A DNA stretch of 61,936 bases, taken from assembly GCF_003259365.1 (NCBI RefSeq), contig NZ_QLLY01000029.1, forward strand, positions 15,887 through 77,822, given 5' to 3'. A program made the position numbers and the translations under genes. The notes under the pieces were generated by a model, which saw only the letters and a program-made list of their open reading frames with translations, was not told the origin of the DNA and did no database searches. The stretch's first letter is position 1, and each line of letters starts with the position of its first letter. Shown piece after piece: positions 1 through 7,436 of the stretch. Source of the stretch: Streptomyces sp. PsTaAH-137 (GTDB lineage: Bacteria > Actinomycetota > Actinomycetes > Streptomycetales > Streptomycetaceae).

Positions 1-95
1 GCGGGGAACGGCGCGAGATGCGGCCACCGGGCCGCGGGCGGGGAACGAGCCGGGGTGGGGGCGAACCCCGGTGCCGGGGCTGGGGTCACCCCCTG

Positions 96-101
96 TAATC
101 T
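96..101 (+). promoter_or_regulatory. Possible -10 box upstream of ndk
   Basis: TAATCT, preceded by TG (TG-TAATCT), lies 43 nt before the ndk start. It matches the TANNNT -10 pattern of the principal sigma factor. I see no convincing -35 element 16-19 nt upstream, so this is a weak call. Everything left of it in the window is non-coding spacer of the preceding, unseen gene. Confidence 0.3.
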
Positions 102-144
102 CGGGCCCACCGCACATCCCGGCCGCACAAGGAGCCCAACCGAA

Positions 145-558
145 ATGACCCAGCGCACGCTCGTCCTGCTCAAGCCCGACGCGGTCCGCCGTGGCCTGAT
201 CGGCGAGATCATCGGCCGTATCGAGCGCAAGGCCGGCTGGACGATCGGCGCACTCGAACTGCGCGAGCTCGGCCAGGAGACGCTGGAGCAGCACTACGGC
301 GAGCACAAGGGCAAGCCCTTCTACGAGCCGCTGATGACGTTCATGGCGTCCGGCCCGGTCGTGGCGCTGGTCGTCGAGGGCGAGCGCGTCATCGAGGGCG
401 TTCGCCAGCTGGCCGGCCCGACCGACCCGATCGCGGCGGCCCCGGGCTCCATCCGTGGCGACTTCGGTGTCATCGTCCGAGAGAACCTGATTCACGCGTC
501 GGACTCCGAGGAGTCGGCCGAGCGCGAGCTGAAGATTTTCTTCCCGAACCTGGTCTGA
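145..558 (+). CDS. ndk: Nucleoside diphosphate kinase
   Basis: Cytoplasmic enzyme that transfers the gamma phosphate of ATP to NDPs through a phospho-histidine intermediate, balancing nucleotide pools. The 137-residue protein has the family's usual length and opens with MTQRTLVLLKPDAV, the classic NDK N-terminus. The ATG at 145 is chosen over an upstream in-frame start at 55 because AAGGAG lies 10 nt before it and homology begins exactly there. One oddity: the usual catalytic segment NxxHxSD appears as NLIHASDS near the C-terminus (about residues 115-122), so the active-site His is present. A hairpin terminator follows, separating it from mreB. Identification is firm. Confidence 0.97.
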   Translation: MTQRTLVLLKPDAVRRGLIGEIIGRIERKAGWTIGALELRELGQETLEQHYGEHKGKPFYEPLMTFMASGPVVALVVEGERVIEGVRQLAGPTDPIAAAPGSIRGDFGVIVRENLIHASDSEESAERELKIFFPNLV

Positions 559-633
559 CGCCGGATCTCGCCCATTGAGACGAACCGCATTCCCTTTCTG
601 ACGATTCGTCAGTCACGGAGCGCCACTGACCTG

Positions 634-663
634 GAACGGCCTGAGAATTCAGGCCGTTCTTTG
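634..663 (+). terminator. Rho-independent-like terminator of ndk
   Basis: Perfect 11-bp stem (GAACGGCCTGA / TCAGGCCGTTC) with a GAAT loop, followed by TTTGG. It lies 75 nt after the ndk stop. The rest of the 314-nt ndk-mreB spacer (559-872) presumably carries the mreB promoters, but I cannot pick a -35/-10 pair there with confidence. Confidence 0.75.
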
Positions 664-872
664 GCATATGCGCCCCGATTGGGGGAACGCAACCCTCCGT
701 CGGCACGTCCCCATTAGCGGGGCGGGGATTCATCTGCTGACAATGGCGAAGACCCTCGCGCCGTGATCGTGCAGGCGAGACTACGATGGAGCCTCCACGC
801 CACACCGCGTCCACCTCTCGCCAACCTGACAAGCAATCAAACGCTCCACTTGGGAAGGCCAGACGAATCCTG

Positions 873-1904
873 ATGGGGAACTCAATGTCGTTCATCGGCC
901 GTGACATGGCTGTCGACCTCGGGACCGCCAACACGCTGGTGTACGTCAGGGGTCGCGGGATCGTGCTCAATGAGCCGTCCGTGGTCGCCATCAACACCAA
1001 CACCGGTGGCATCCTCGCGGTCGGCGCCGAAGCCAAGAAGATGATCGGGCGCACCCCTGGCAACATCGTCGCCGTGCGCCCGCTGAAGGACGGCGTGATC
1101 GCCGACTTCGAGATCACCGAGCGCATGCTCCGCTACTTCATCCTGAAGATCCACAAGCGGCGTTACCTCGCCCGGCCCCGCGTCGTGGTCTGCGTACCGT
1201 CCGGCATCACCGGTGTCGAGCGCCGCGCGGTCATCGAGGCCTCCTCGCAGGCCGGTGCCCGCCAGGTGCACATCATCGAGGAGCCCATGGCGGCGGCCAT
1301 CGGCTCCGGCCTCCCGGTCCACGAGGCCACGGGCAACATGGTGGTGGACATCGGTGGCGGCACCACCGAGGTCGCGGTCATCTCGCTCGGCGGAATCGTC
1401 ACGGCACAGTCGATCCGCGTGGCGGGCGACGAGCTGGACAACGCGATCATCCAGCACATCAAGAAGGAGTACTCCCTCCTCCTCGGTGAGCGGACCGCCG
1501 AACAGATCAAGATCACGATCGGTTCGGCGTACGACCTCGACAACGACGAGCACACCGAGATCCGCGGCCGTGACCTGGTCTCCGGCCTGCCGAAGACCGT
1601 CGTCATCTCGGCGGCGGAAGTCCGCAAGGCCATCGAGGAACCGGTCAACGCGATCGTGGACGCGGTCAAGACCACCCTCGACAAGTGCCCGCCCGAGCTG
1701 TCCGGTGACGTCATGGACCGCGGCATCGTTCTCACCGGTGGCGGCGCCCTGCTCCGCGGCCTCGACGAGCGACTGCGGCGCGAGACCGGCATGCCGATCC
1801 ACATCGCGGAGGACCCGCTGGACAGCGTGGCGCTCGGTTCCGGAAAGTGTGTCGAGGAGTTCGAGGCGTTGCAGCAGGTGCTCGACGCCTCGCCGCGCAG
1901 ATGA
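873..1904 (+). CDS. mreB: Rod-shape determining actin homolog MreB
   Basis: Actin-fold ATPase that forms membrane-associated filaments. In Streptomyces it acts mainly in spore wall synthesis rather than vegetative tip growth (family knowledge). The 343-residue protein shows the phosphate-1 motif DLGTANTLVY, the phosphate-2 motif DIGGGTTEVAVIS and the adenosine motif GIVLTGGGALLRGL. ATG 873 gives MGNSMSFIGRD, the N-terminus I recall for Streptomyces MreB. A second ATG at 885 has a closer GGGGAA ribosome site and could be the real start. In-frame codons reach back to 786 but have no homology support. It heads the mreBCD-mrdA-rodA cluster, though a strong stem-loop separates it from mreC, consistent with partly independent transcription. 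Confidence 0.96.
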   Translation: MGNSMSFIGRDMAVDLGTANTLVYVRGRGIVLNEPSVVAINTNTGGILAVGAEAKKMIGRTPGNIVAVRPLKDGVIADFEITERMLRYFILKIHKRRYLARPRVVVCVPSGITGVERRAVIEASSQAGARQVHIIEEPMAAAIGSGLPVHEATGNMVVDIGGGTTEVAVISLGGIVTAQSIRVAGDELDNAIIQHIKKEYSLLLGERTAEQIKITIGSAYDLDNDEHTEIRGRDLVSGLPKTVVISAAEVRKAIEEPVNAIVDAVKTTLDKCPPELSGDVMDRGIVLTGGGALLRGLDERLRRETGMPIHIAEDPLDSVALGSGKCVEEFEALQQVLDASPRR

Positions 1905-1930
1905 GTGGTGTGAACACCTGAAAGGGTGGG

Positions 1931-1966
1931 TCCGCCGTACGAGTGCCTGCCACTTCGTACGGCGGA
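1931..1966 (+). promoter_or_regulatory. 12-bp stem-loop between mreB and mreC
   Basis: Perfect inverted repeat TCCGCCGTACGA / TCGTACGGCGGA around a 12-nt loop. The loop can extend the stem through GTG/CAC. No U-tract follows (ATCGTTGATAT), so it may be an attenuator, a processing site or an mRNA-stabilising end of the mreB message rather than a full terminator. The remaining spacer to mreC (1967-2122) is relatively AT-rich for this genome and could hold a promoter. Confidence 0.55.
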
Positions 1967-2122
1967 TCGTTGATATAGAGGCAAGGCGCAAGAATTCCCG
2001 GACATCAGTTGCATCGGTTACATCCGTCCGGCATCACCTAATCCCCCCGACAAACCCATATCCCCAGACATCGTGACATCGCCCCACCCGATTTCTGATT
2101 GAGGAAGGCACGGCCGCCGTAC

Positions 2123-3058
2123 GTGAGGGACACACGAGAGAGCCGGCTGCTCCTGGTACTGCTGATCGCCATCGCGTTCGCGTTGATCACGGTGGACATC
2201 CGCGGAGGAGAGGACTCGCCGGTCGACGGTGCCCGTCAGGGCGCCGCCAAGGTCTTCGGACCCGTGGAGAGCGGTGTCGCCGGCGCGGTCGATCCGATCG
2301 GCAACGCCATAAGCGCGGTCCGCGACTCCGACAAGCGGCACGACCGGATCAGTCAGCTGGAGCGCGAGAACGCCGGCCTGAAGGCCAAGCTCGGCAGCGA
2401 CGACCGCAACCGCAGCAAGATCCGCCAGCTCGACACCATGCTGAAGACGGCCGGCGCCGGTCAGTACGGGATCAAGGGCGCCCAGGTCATCGCCATAGGG
2501 TCCGCGCAGGGCTTCTCCTGGACGGTGACCATCGACGCCGGTGCCGATGACGGCATCAAGCGCGACATGACGGTGCTGAACGGGGACGGGCTCGTCGGCC
2601 GCGTCACCACGGTCGGCCCCGGCACCTCCACGATCCTCCTCGCCAACGACCCGGACTTCACCGTCGGCACCCGGATGGAGAAGACCGACGAGCTCGGCTT
2701 CGCCTCCGGCCAGGGCGACCGCCCGCTGCGCGTCCAGCTGCTCAACGGCAAGGCCAAGGTGAAGAAGGGCGACCGGCTCGTCACCTTCGGCTCACAGGCC
2801 GACAAGCCGTTCGTGCCCGGCGTGCCCGTCGGCAGGGTCGTCCGCGTCGATCCGTCCGGCGGCGACCTGACCCGTACCGTCTACGTCGAGCCGTACGTCG
2901 GCTTCACCAAGCTCGACATCGTGGGCGTCGTCGTCCAGCCGCCGCGCACCGACCCGCGCGACGAGGTCCTGCCGTCCAAGCCCGCGAAGCCCAAGCCCGC
3001 GCCGACCGTGACGGTCACCGTCACGCCGTCCGCGCCCGCCGACGGCGTCCAGCAGTAA
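2123..3058 (+). CDS. mreC: Rod-shape determining protein MreC
   Basis: Bitopic membrane protein whose extracytoplasmic beta-barrel domain scaffolds MreD, PBP2 and RodA. Visible features are a single N-terminal membrane helix (LLLVLLIAIAFALITVDI), a short coiled coil (ISQLERENAGLKAKL), the MreC beta domain, and a Pro/Lys-rich C-terminal tail. The GTG at 2123 (MRDTRESRLLL) is preferred. AGGAAGG lies 14 nt upstream, which is long but is the only Shine-Dalgarno in the area. A TTG at 2099 would add eight residues and lacks any ribosome site. Next gene mreD follows after 18 nt, so the two are co-transcribed. Confidence 0.92.
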   Translation: MRDTRESRLLLVLLIAIAFALITVDIRGGEDSPVDGARQGAAKVFGPVESGVAGAVDPIGNAISAVRDSDKRHDRISQLERENAGLKAKLGSDDRNRSKIRQLDTMLKTAGAGQYGIKGAQVIAIGSAQGFSWTVTIDAGADDGIKRDMTVLNGDGLVGRVTTVGPGTSTILLANDPDFTVGTRMEKTDELGFASGQGDRPLRVQLLNGKAKVKKGDRLVTFGSQADKPFVPGVPVGRVVRVDPSGGDLTRTVYVEPYVGFTKLDIVGVVVQPPRTDPRDEVLPSKPAKPKPAPTVTVTVTPSAPADGVQQ

Positions 3059-3076
3059 CAGGAGGAGCTGACCACC

Positions 3077-3751
3077 ATGCGCTTCAACCGGATCCTCCTC
3101 TCCACGACCCTCGTCGTCGTCGCCCTCGTCGTCCAGGTCTGCGTCCTGGCGCGGTTGCAGCTCCCGGGCGCCGTGCCCGACCTGCTGCTGCTCACCGTCC
3201 TCGGCCTGGCGCTCGTCTACGGCCACGTCGGCGGCGCCTTCATCGGTTTCGGCGCGGGCCTGCTCGCCGACCTGGCCCCGCCCGCCGACCACGCCGCCGG
3301 GCGGTACGCCCTGGTCCTGTGCGTCATCGGCTACCTCGCCGGCCTCGCCAAGCCCGAGACCGGACAGCTGCGCTCGGCCTTCGGCCCGATGGTCGTGGTG
3401 GTCGCCGCCGCCGTCGGCACCACCCTGCTGTACGCGGGCGTCGGCGCCCTCGTCGGCGACACCGCCGCCCGCCACGTCGGCCTCGGCAGCCTGCTGTTCA
3501 CCGCCGCGCTCTACGACCTGCTGCTCGCGCCGTTCGTCGTACCCGGCGTGATGGCGCTCGCCAGACGCGCCGAGAACGATCCGCTGGCCGACAGCGGCGG
3601 CGGCTCCGGCAAGGTCTCCGACGTCTCCTCCGGCTGGCTCTCCGCCGGCACCGGCCTGCGCATCGGCAACCAGCGCGGCGGCCTGCGCATGAAGTCCGTC
3701 AAGGCGCGCGCCGCCCGCGCCGGACGCATCAAGGGGGTCAAGCGCCTGTGA
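3077..3751 (+). CDS. mreD: Rod-shape determining protein MreD
   Basis: Integral membrane subunit of the Mre complex. The 224-residue protein begins with a hydrophobic helix (LLSTTLVVVALVVQVCVLA) and has about five further membrane segments, with the family's small-residue-rich GFGAGLLADLAPP region after the second helix. A consensus AGGAGGAG ribosome site sits 9 nt before the ATG. The C-terminus is long and basic (KSVKARAARAGRIKGVKRL), probably cytoplasmic. Its TGA overlaps the GTG of a 29-codon ORF (GTGA), implying translational coupling to whatever that ORF does. Confidence 0.93.
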   Translation: MRFNRILLSTTLVVVALVVQVCVLARLQLPGAVPDLLLLTVLGLALVYGHVGGAFIGFGAGLLADLAPPADHAAGRYALVLCVIGYLAGLAKPETGQLRSAFGPMVVVVAAAVGTTLLYAGVGALVGDTAARHVGLGSLLFTAALYDLLLAPFVVPGVMALARRAENDPLADSGGGSGKVSDVSSGWLSAGTGLRIGNQRGGLRMKSVKARAARAGRIKGVKRL

Positions 3752-3837
3752 GCGCAGAGCAGTTGACCGCCGCGGCCGACCGGGCCGCGCACAGGTGGGG
3801 CGTGTACACGTACTACTCGTACTCGCACACGTACTAG
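3748..3837 (+). CDS. Candidate 29-residue Tyr-rich microprotein between mreD and mrdA
   Basis: A GTG that overlaps the mreD stop (GTGA) opens a 29-codon ORF ending in TAG at 3835. The mrdA ribosome site GGGGGAG begins at the very next base. The product has an Ala/Arg amphipathic N-half (AEQLTAAADRAAHRW) and a striking C-terminal tail GVYTYYSYSHTY with five Tyr in its last 10 residues. It fills the whole mreD-mrdA gap in frame. No family is recognised. It could be a real microprotein of the Mre complex, a coupling ORF that carries ribosomes to mrdA, or a Tyr-codon-sensing leader. Support is positional and compositional only. Confidence 0.5.
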   Translation: MSAEQLTAAADRAAHRWGVYTYYSYSHTY

Positions 3838-3853
3838 GGGGAGCACGGGCACC

Positions 3854-6034
3854 ATGACCAACATCCCGGAGACCGGCCGGACCCCGCGCGTCCAGATCCG
3901 TCTCGTCGTCCTCCAGATCCTCGTCCTGTCCCTCCTGCTCACGCTCGGCGGCCGCCTCTGGTACCTCCAGGTGCGCAACGGCGACGAGTACGCCAAGGAG
4001 GCGTCCGGCAACCACGTCCAGCAGGTCGTCACGCCCGCCGTGCGCGGCTCGATCCTGGACTCGCGGGGCGTGGCCCTCGCCGACAACGAGACCCGCCTCG
4101 TCGTCTCCGCCTCGCGGACCGACCTGATGAAGATGAAGGACGACGGGAAGGGCGTCCTCACCAAGCTCGCCGGCGTCCTCGGCATGAAGCCCAAGGACGT
4201 CGAGGAGAAGGTCCGGCTGTGCGACGCCAAGACGCCGCAGCCCTGCTGGAACGGCTCGCCGTACCAGCCCATCCCGATCACCGACGAGGCCACGCCCAAG
4301 CAGGCGCTGCAGATCCGCGAGCGCGGCGAGGACTTCCCCGGCATCACCGCCGAGCCCACCGCCGTACGCCGCTACGCCGCGCCCGGCAAGGCCAACACCG
4401 CGCAGGTCCTCGGCTATCTCTCCCCGGTGACCGACTCCGAGATCGAGAAGGCGAAGGACAGCGACTCGCCGTACCTCCGCTCCGACCAGGTCGGCCGCTC
4501 CGGTCTTGAACGCACGTACGACAAGGATCTGCGCGGCAAGGCCGGCGTCACCCGCTACGAGGTCGACAACCTCGGCCGGGTCATCGGCCGCGCCAAGAGC
4601 GACGACGCCGAACCCGGTGCGAACGTCGTCACCTCGATAGACGCACGGGTCCAGCGCGTCGCCGAGTACGAGCTGAACGAGGCGATGAAGAACGCCCGCA
4701 AGGAGTTCGACAAGAACACCGGCACCAACTACAAGGCCGACTCCGGCGCCGTCGTCGTGATGGAGGCCAAGACCGGCCGCGTCGTCGCCATGGCGTCCAA
4801 CCCGAGCTACGACCCGAACGCCTGGGTCGGCGGCATCTCCGGCAAGGACTACGCCAACCTGACCGGCAAGAGCTCCAACTACCCGCTGCTGAACCGGGCC
4901 ATCCAGGGCCAGGCGGCCCCCGGCTCCATCTTCAAGGTCATCTCGACCACGGCGGCGGTCAACGCGGGCTACCAGTTCAACGGGCGCTACCCCTGCACCA
5001 GCTCGTACTCGATCGGCAACCAGGTCTTCAAGAACTTCGAGTCGGAGAACTTCGGGCCGATCTCGCTGGGCCGCGCCCTGGAGGTCTCCTGCGACACCGT
5101 CTTCTACGGCATCGCCCACAACGAGTGGAAGAAGGACGGCGGCCTCAAGGGCAACAAGGACACCCAGGACTGGTTCTACAAGACCGCCCACCAGTTCGGC
5201 CTCGGCAAGGAGACCGGCATCGACCTGCCCAACGAGGTCACCGGCCGGGTCCCCGACCGCCAGTGGAAGCAGCGGTTCTGGAAGGCCAACAAGGACTCCT
5301 GGTGCAAGTCCGGCAAGAAGGACGGCGACTACGTCCAGCGCCTGAACTACGAGAACTGCCTCGAAGGCAATCTCATGCGCGCCGGTGACTCCGTCAACTA
5401 CTCCATCGGCCAGGGCGACACCCTCGTCACCCCGATCCAGATGGCGTCGATCTACGCCGCGATCTCCAACGGCGGCACCCTGCACGAGCCCGAGGTCGGC
5501 AAGGCCATCGTCAGCGCCGACGGCAAGCAGGTCCACGCGATCCAGCCGAAGGTCAACGCCAAGCTGCCGTTCAAGGGCAAGACCCGCGACGAGATAGACG
5601 AAGCACTGGCGGGAGTGGCGACCCGCGGTACGGCGGCCTGGCGCTTCGGCGGCTGGCCCCAGGACAAGATCCCGATGCACGCCAAGACCGGTACGGCCGA
5701 GGTCTACGGCAAGCAGACGACGTCCTGGTTCGCGTCCTACACCAAGGACTACTCGATCGTGATGACGATCTCCCAGGGTGGTACGGGTTCCGGCGCCTCG
5801 GGACCGGCCGTCCGCAAGATCTACGACGCGATGTACGGCCTCGACGAGAACGGCAAGCAGGACCTGAAGAAGGCCCTGCTGCCCGAGCCGGAGAAGGCCC
5901 TGCCGAAGATCCAGAAGGACGGTTCGATCGACGCCCCGACGATCGACACGTACGACCCGGGCAAGCAGCAGGCGCCCGCGCAGCAGGAGCTCGCGGCCGG
6001 GCTGCCCGCCTCGACGTACAGCAGGAGGGACTGA
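3854..6034 (+). CDS. mrdA: Penicillin-binding protein 2, class B transpeptidase
   Basis: Peptidoglycan transpeptidase partner of RodA. The 726-residue protein has one N-terminal membrane helix (VVLQILVLSLLLTLGGRLWYLQ), a PBP dimerisation domain, and a C-terminal transpeptidase domain with catalytic SIFK (Ser about 358), SCD as the second motif, and KTGTAE (Lys about 611). In the SxN position it reads SCD, as in other PBP2/PBP3-type enzymes. GGGGGAG lies 9 nt before the ATG, directly abutting the upstream 29-codon ORF. The C-terminal 70 residues are Lys/Pro/Gln-rich and beyond the catalytic core. In Streptomyces this enzyme is expected to serve the spore-wall synthesising complex. Confidence 0.95.
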   Translation: MTNIPETGRTPRVQIRLVVLQILVLSLLLTLGGRLWYLQVRNGDEYAKEASGNHVQQVVTPAVRGSILDSRGVALADNETRLVVSASRTDLMKMKDDGKGVLTKLAGVLGMKPKDVEEKVRLCDAKTPQPCWNGSPYQPIPITDEATPKQALQIRERGEDFPGITAEPTAVRRYAAPGKANTAQVLGYLSPVTDSEIEKAKDSDSPYLRSDQVGRSGLERTYDKDLRGKAGVTRYEVDNLGRVIGRAKSDDAEPGANVVTSIDARVQRVAEYELNEAMKNARKEFDKNTGTNYKADSGAVVVMEAKTGRVVAMASNPSYDPNAWVGGISGKDYANLTGKSSNYPLLNRAIQGQAAPGSIFKVISTTAAVNAGYQFNGRYPCTSSYSIGNQVFKNFESENFGPISLGRALEVSCDTVFYGIAHNEWKKDGGLKGNKDTQDWFYKTAHQFGLGKETGIDLPNEVTGRVPDRQWKQRFWKANKDSWCKSGKKDGDYVQRLNYENCLEGNLMRAGDSVNYSIGQGDTLVTPIQMASIYAAISNGGTLHEPEVGKAIVSADGKQVHAIQPKVNAKLPFKGKTRDEIDEALAGVATRGTAAWRFGGWPQDKIPMHAKTGTAEVYGKQTTSWFASYTKDYSIVMTISQGGTGSGASGPAVRKIYDAMYGLDENGKQDLKKALLPEPEKALPKIQKDGSIDAPTIDTYDPGKQQAPAQQELAAGLPASTYSRRD

Positions 6035-6040
6035 CCGACC

Positions 6041-7246
6041 ATGGCAGGTCACACCAACGGTTTCTCCGTCTCCGGGTACGGCCCGCAGCAGCGCTCCACC
6101 ATGTCCCGGCTCATGGCCCGGGACTCGGTGGTGCGGCGGCTCGACTGGCCGATCCTGCTGTCGGCGATCGCGCTGTCGCTGATCGGTTCGGCGCTCGTCT
6201 TCTCGGCGACCCGCAACAGGACCGAGCTGAACCAGGGCGACCCGTACTACTTCCTCTTCCGCCACCTGCTCAACACCGGCATCGGCATCGGGCTGATGGT
6301 CGGCACGATCTGGCTCGGCCACCGCACCCTGCGCACGGCCGTGCCGATCCTCTACGGCATCTCGGTCTTCCTGGTGCTGCTGGTGCTCACCCCGCTCGGT
6401 GCGACGGTGAACGGCGCGCACGCGTGGATCATCATCGGCGGCGGCTTCTCGCTCCAGCCCTCGGAGTTCGTGAAGATCACGATCATCCTGGGGATGGCGA
6501 TGCTGCTCGCGGCGCGGGTCGACGCCGGTGACCGCGAGCATCCCGACCACCGGACCGTCCTCCAGGCCCTCGGCCTCGCCGCCGTCCCCATGATGGTCGT
6601 CATGCTGATGCCGGACCTCGGGTCCGTCATGGTCATGGTGATGATCGTGCTCGGCGTGCTGCTGGCCTCCGGCGCCTCCAACCGGTGGGTGCTCGGGCTG
6701 ATCGGGGTCGGCGCGGCCGGTGCCGTCGCGGTGTGGCAGCTCGGTGTCCTCGACGACTACCAGATCGCCCGGTTCGCCGCCTTCGCCAATCCGGCGCTCG
6801 ACCCGGCCGGTGTCGGCTACAACACCAACCAGGCGCGCATCGCGATCGGCTCGGGCGGGCTCACCGGCTCCGGGCTCTTCCACGGCTCGCAGACCACCGG
6901 GCAGTTCGTGCCCGAGCAGCAGACCGACTTCGTGTTCACGGTGGCGGGGGAGGAGCTCGGCTTCCTCGGCGCCGGCGCCATTCTTCTGCTGCTCGCCGTG
7001 GTGCTGTGGCGGGCCTGCCGGATCGCCCGCGAGACCACCGAGCTGTACGGGACGATCGTCGCCGCTGGCATCATCGCGTGGTTCGCCTTCCAGGCGTTCG
7101 AGAACATCGGCATGACGCTGGGCATCATGCCGGTGGCGGGTCTCCCGCTCCCGTTCGTCTCGTACGGCGGTTCGTCGATGTTCGCGGTGTGGGTGGCGAT
7201 CGGTTTGCTGCAGTCGATCAGGGTCCAGCGCCCGATGTCGGCCTAG
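6041..7246 (+). CDS. rodA: SEDS-family peptidoglycan glycosyltransferase RodA (Streptomyces Sfr)
   Basis: SEDS glycan polymerase that pairs with the class B PBP encoded just upstream (6-nt gap, ribosome site AGGAGGG inside the end of mrdA). The 401-residue protein has about ten hydrophobic helices and SEDS signatures, including the segment ALDPAGVGYNTNQARIAIGSGGLTG..., the QQTDFVFTVAGEELGF motif, and the C-terminal GLPLPFVSYGGSSM. The 40-residue N-terminal cytoplasmic extension is longer than in E. coli RodA. It closes the mre cluster; a 190-nt spacer with an interspersed repeat follows. Confidence 0.94.
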   Translation: MAGHTNGFSVSGYGPQQRSTMSRLMARDSVVRRLDWPILLSAIALSLIGSALVFSATRNRTELNQGDPYYFLFRHLLNTGIGIGLMVGTIWLGHRTLRTAVPILYGISVFLVLLVLTPLGATVNGAHAWIIIGGGFSLQPSEFVKITIILGMAMLLAARVDAGDREHPDHRTVLQALGLAAVPMMVVMLMPDLGSVMVMVMIVLGVLLASGASNRWVLGLIGVGAAGAVAVWQLGVLDDYQIARFAAFANPALDPAGVGYNTNQARIAIGSGGLTGSGLFHGSQTTGQFVPEQQTDFVFTVAGEELGFLGAGAILLLLAVVLWRACRIARETTELYGTIVAAGIIAWFAFQAFENIGMTLGIMPVAGLPLPFVSYGGSSMFAVWVAIGLLQSIRVQRPMSA

Positions 7247-7350
7247 CGCCCGCCGCCAAGGGCGGCAGGGTGGGCAAGGCGGCACCCCGGCGCGGGGCCA
7301 GCGCCCCAGGGGCGGCCACTTCAGCGCCGTTCGCGTGTGCGGCCCCGGTA

Positions 7351-7384
7351 GGGGCTGGTCGCGCGGTTCCCCGCGCCCCTGACG
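7351..7384. repeat. Streptomyces interspersed GC-rich repeat (GGGGCTGGTCGCGCGGTTCCCC type)
   Basis: GGGGCTGGTCGCGCGGTTCC followed by CCGCGCCCCTGACG. It can fold back on itself (GGGG...CCCC). I recognise this as one of the short dispersed repeats frequent in Streptomyces intergenic DNA; related copies occur here at 26.05 kb and 48.6 kb. It sits in the rodA/CYTH-CHAD spacer and may act as a transcript end. Confidence 0.6.
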
Positions 7385-7424
7385 CAGCCCGGGTTGTCCT
7401 CTATCGGGACGAACCGGTGGCGTC

Positions 7425-7430
7425 TAGATT
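7425..7430 (+). promoter_or_regulatory. -10 box for a leaderless transcript (CYTH/CHAD gene)
   Basis: TAGATT ends 6 nt before the ATG at 7437, so a start point 6-7 nt downstream of the box would fall on the A of the ATG. There is no Shine-Dalgarno in front of this gene, which fits leaderless translation. The -35 region is poor. Confidence 0.55.
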
Positions 7431-7436
7431 CGGGTT

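Noticed and set aside
2792..7285. 1497-codon open frame on the minus strand across the mre cluster
   Set aside because: A shadow of high GC3 in the real genes on the plus strand; the product is Arg/Gly/Asp/Val low-complexity with no domain, and five recognisable proteins occupy the other strand.
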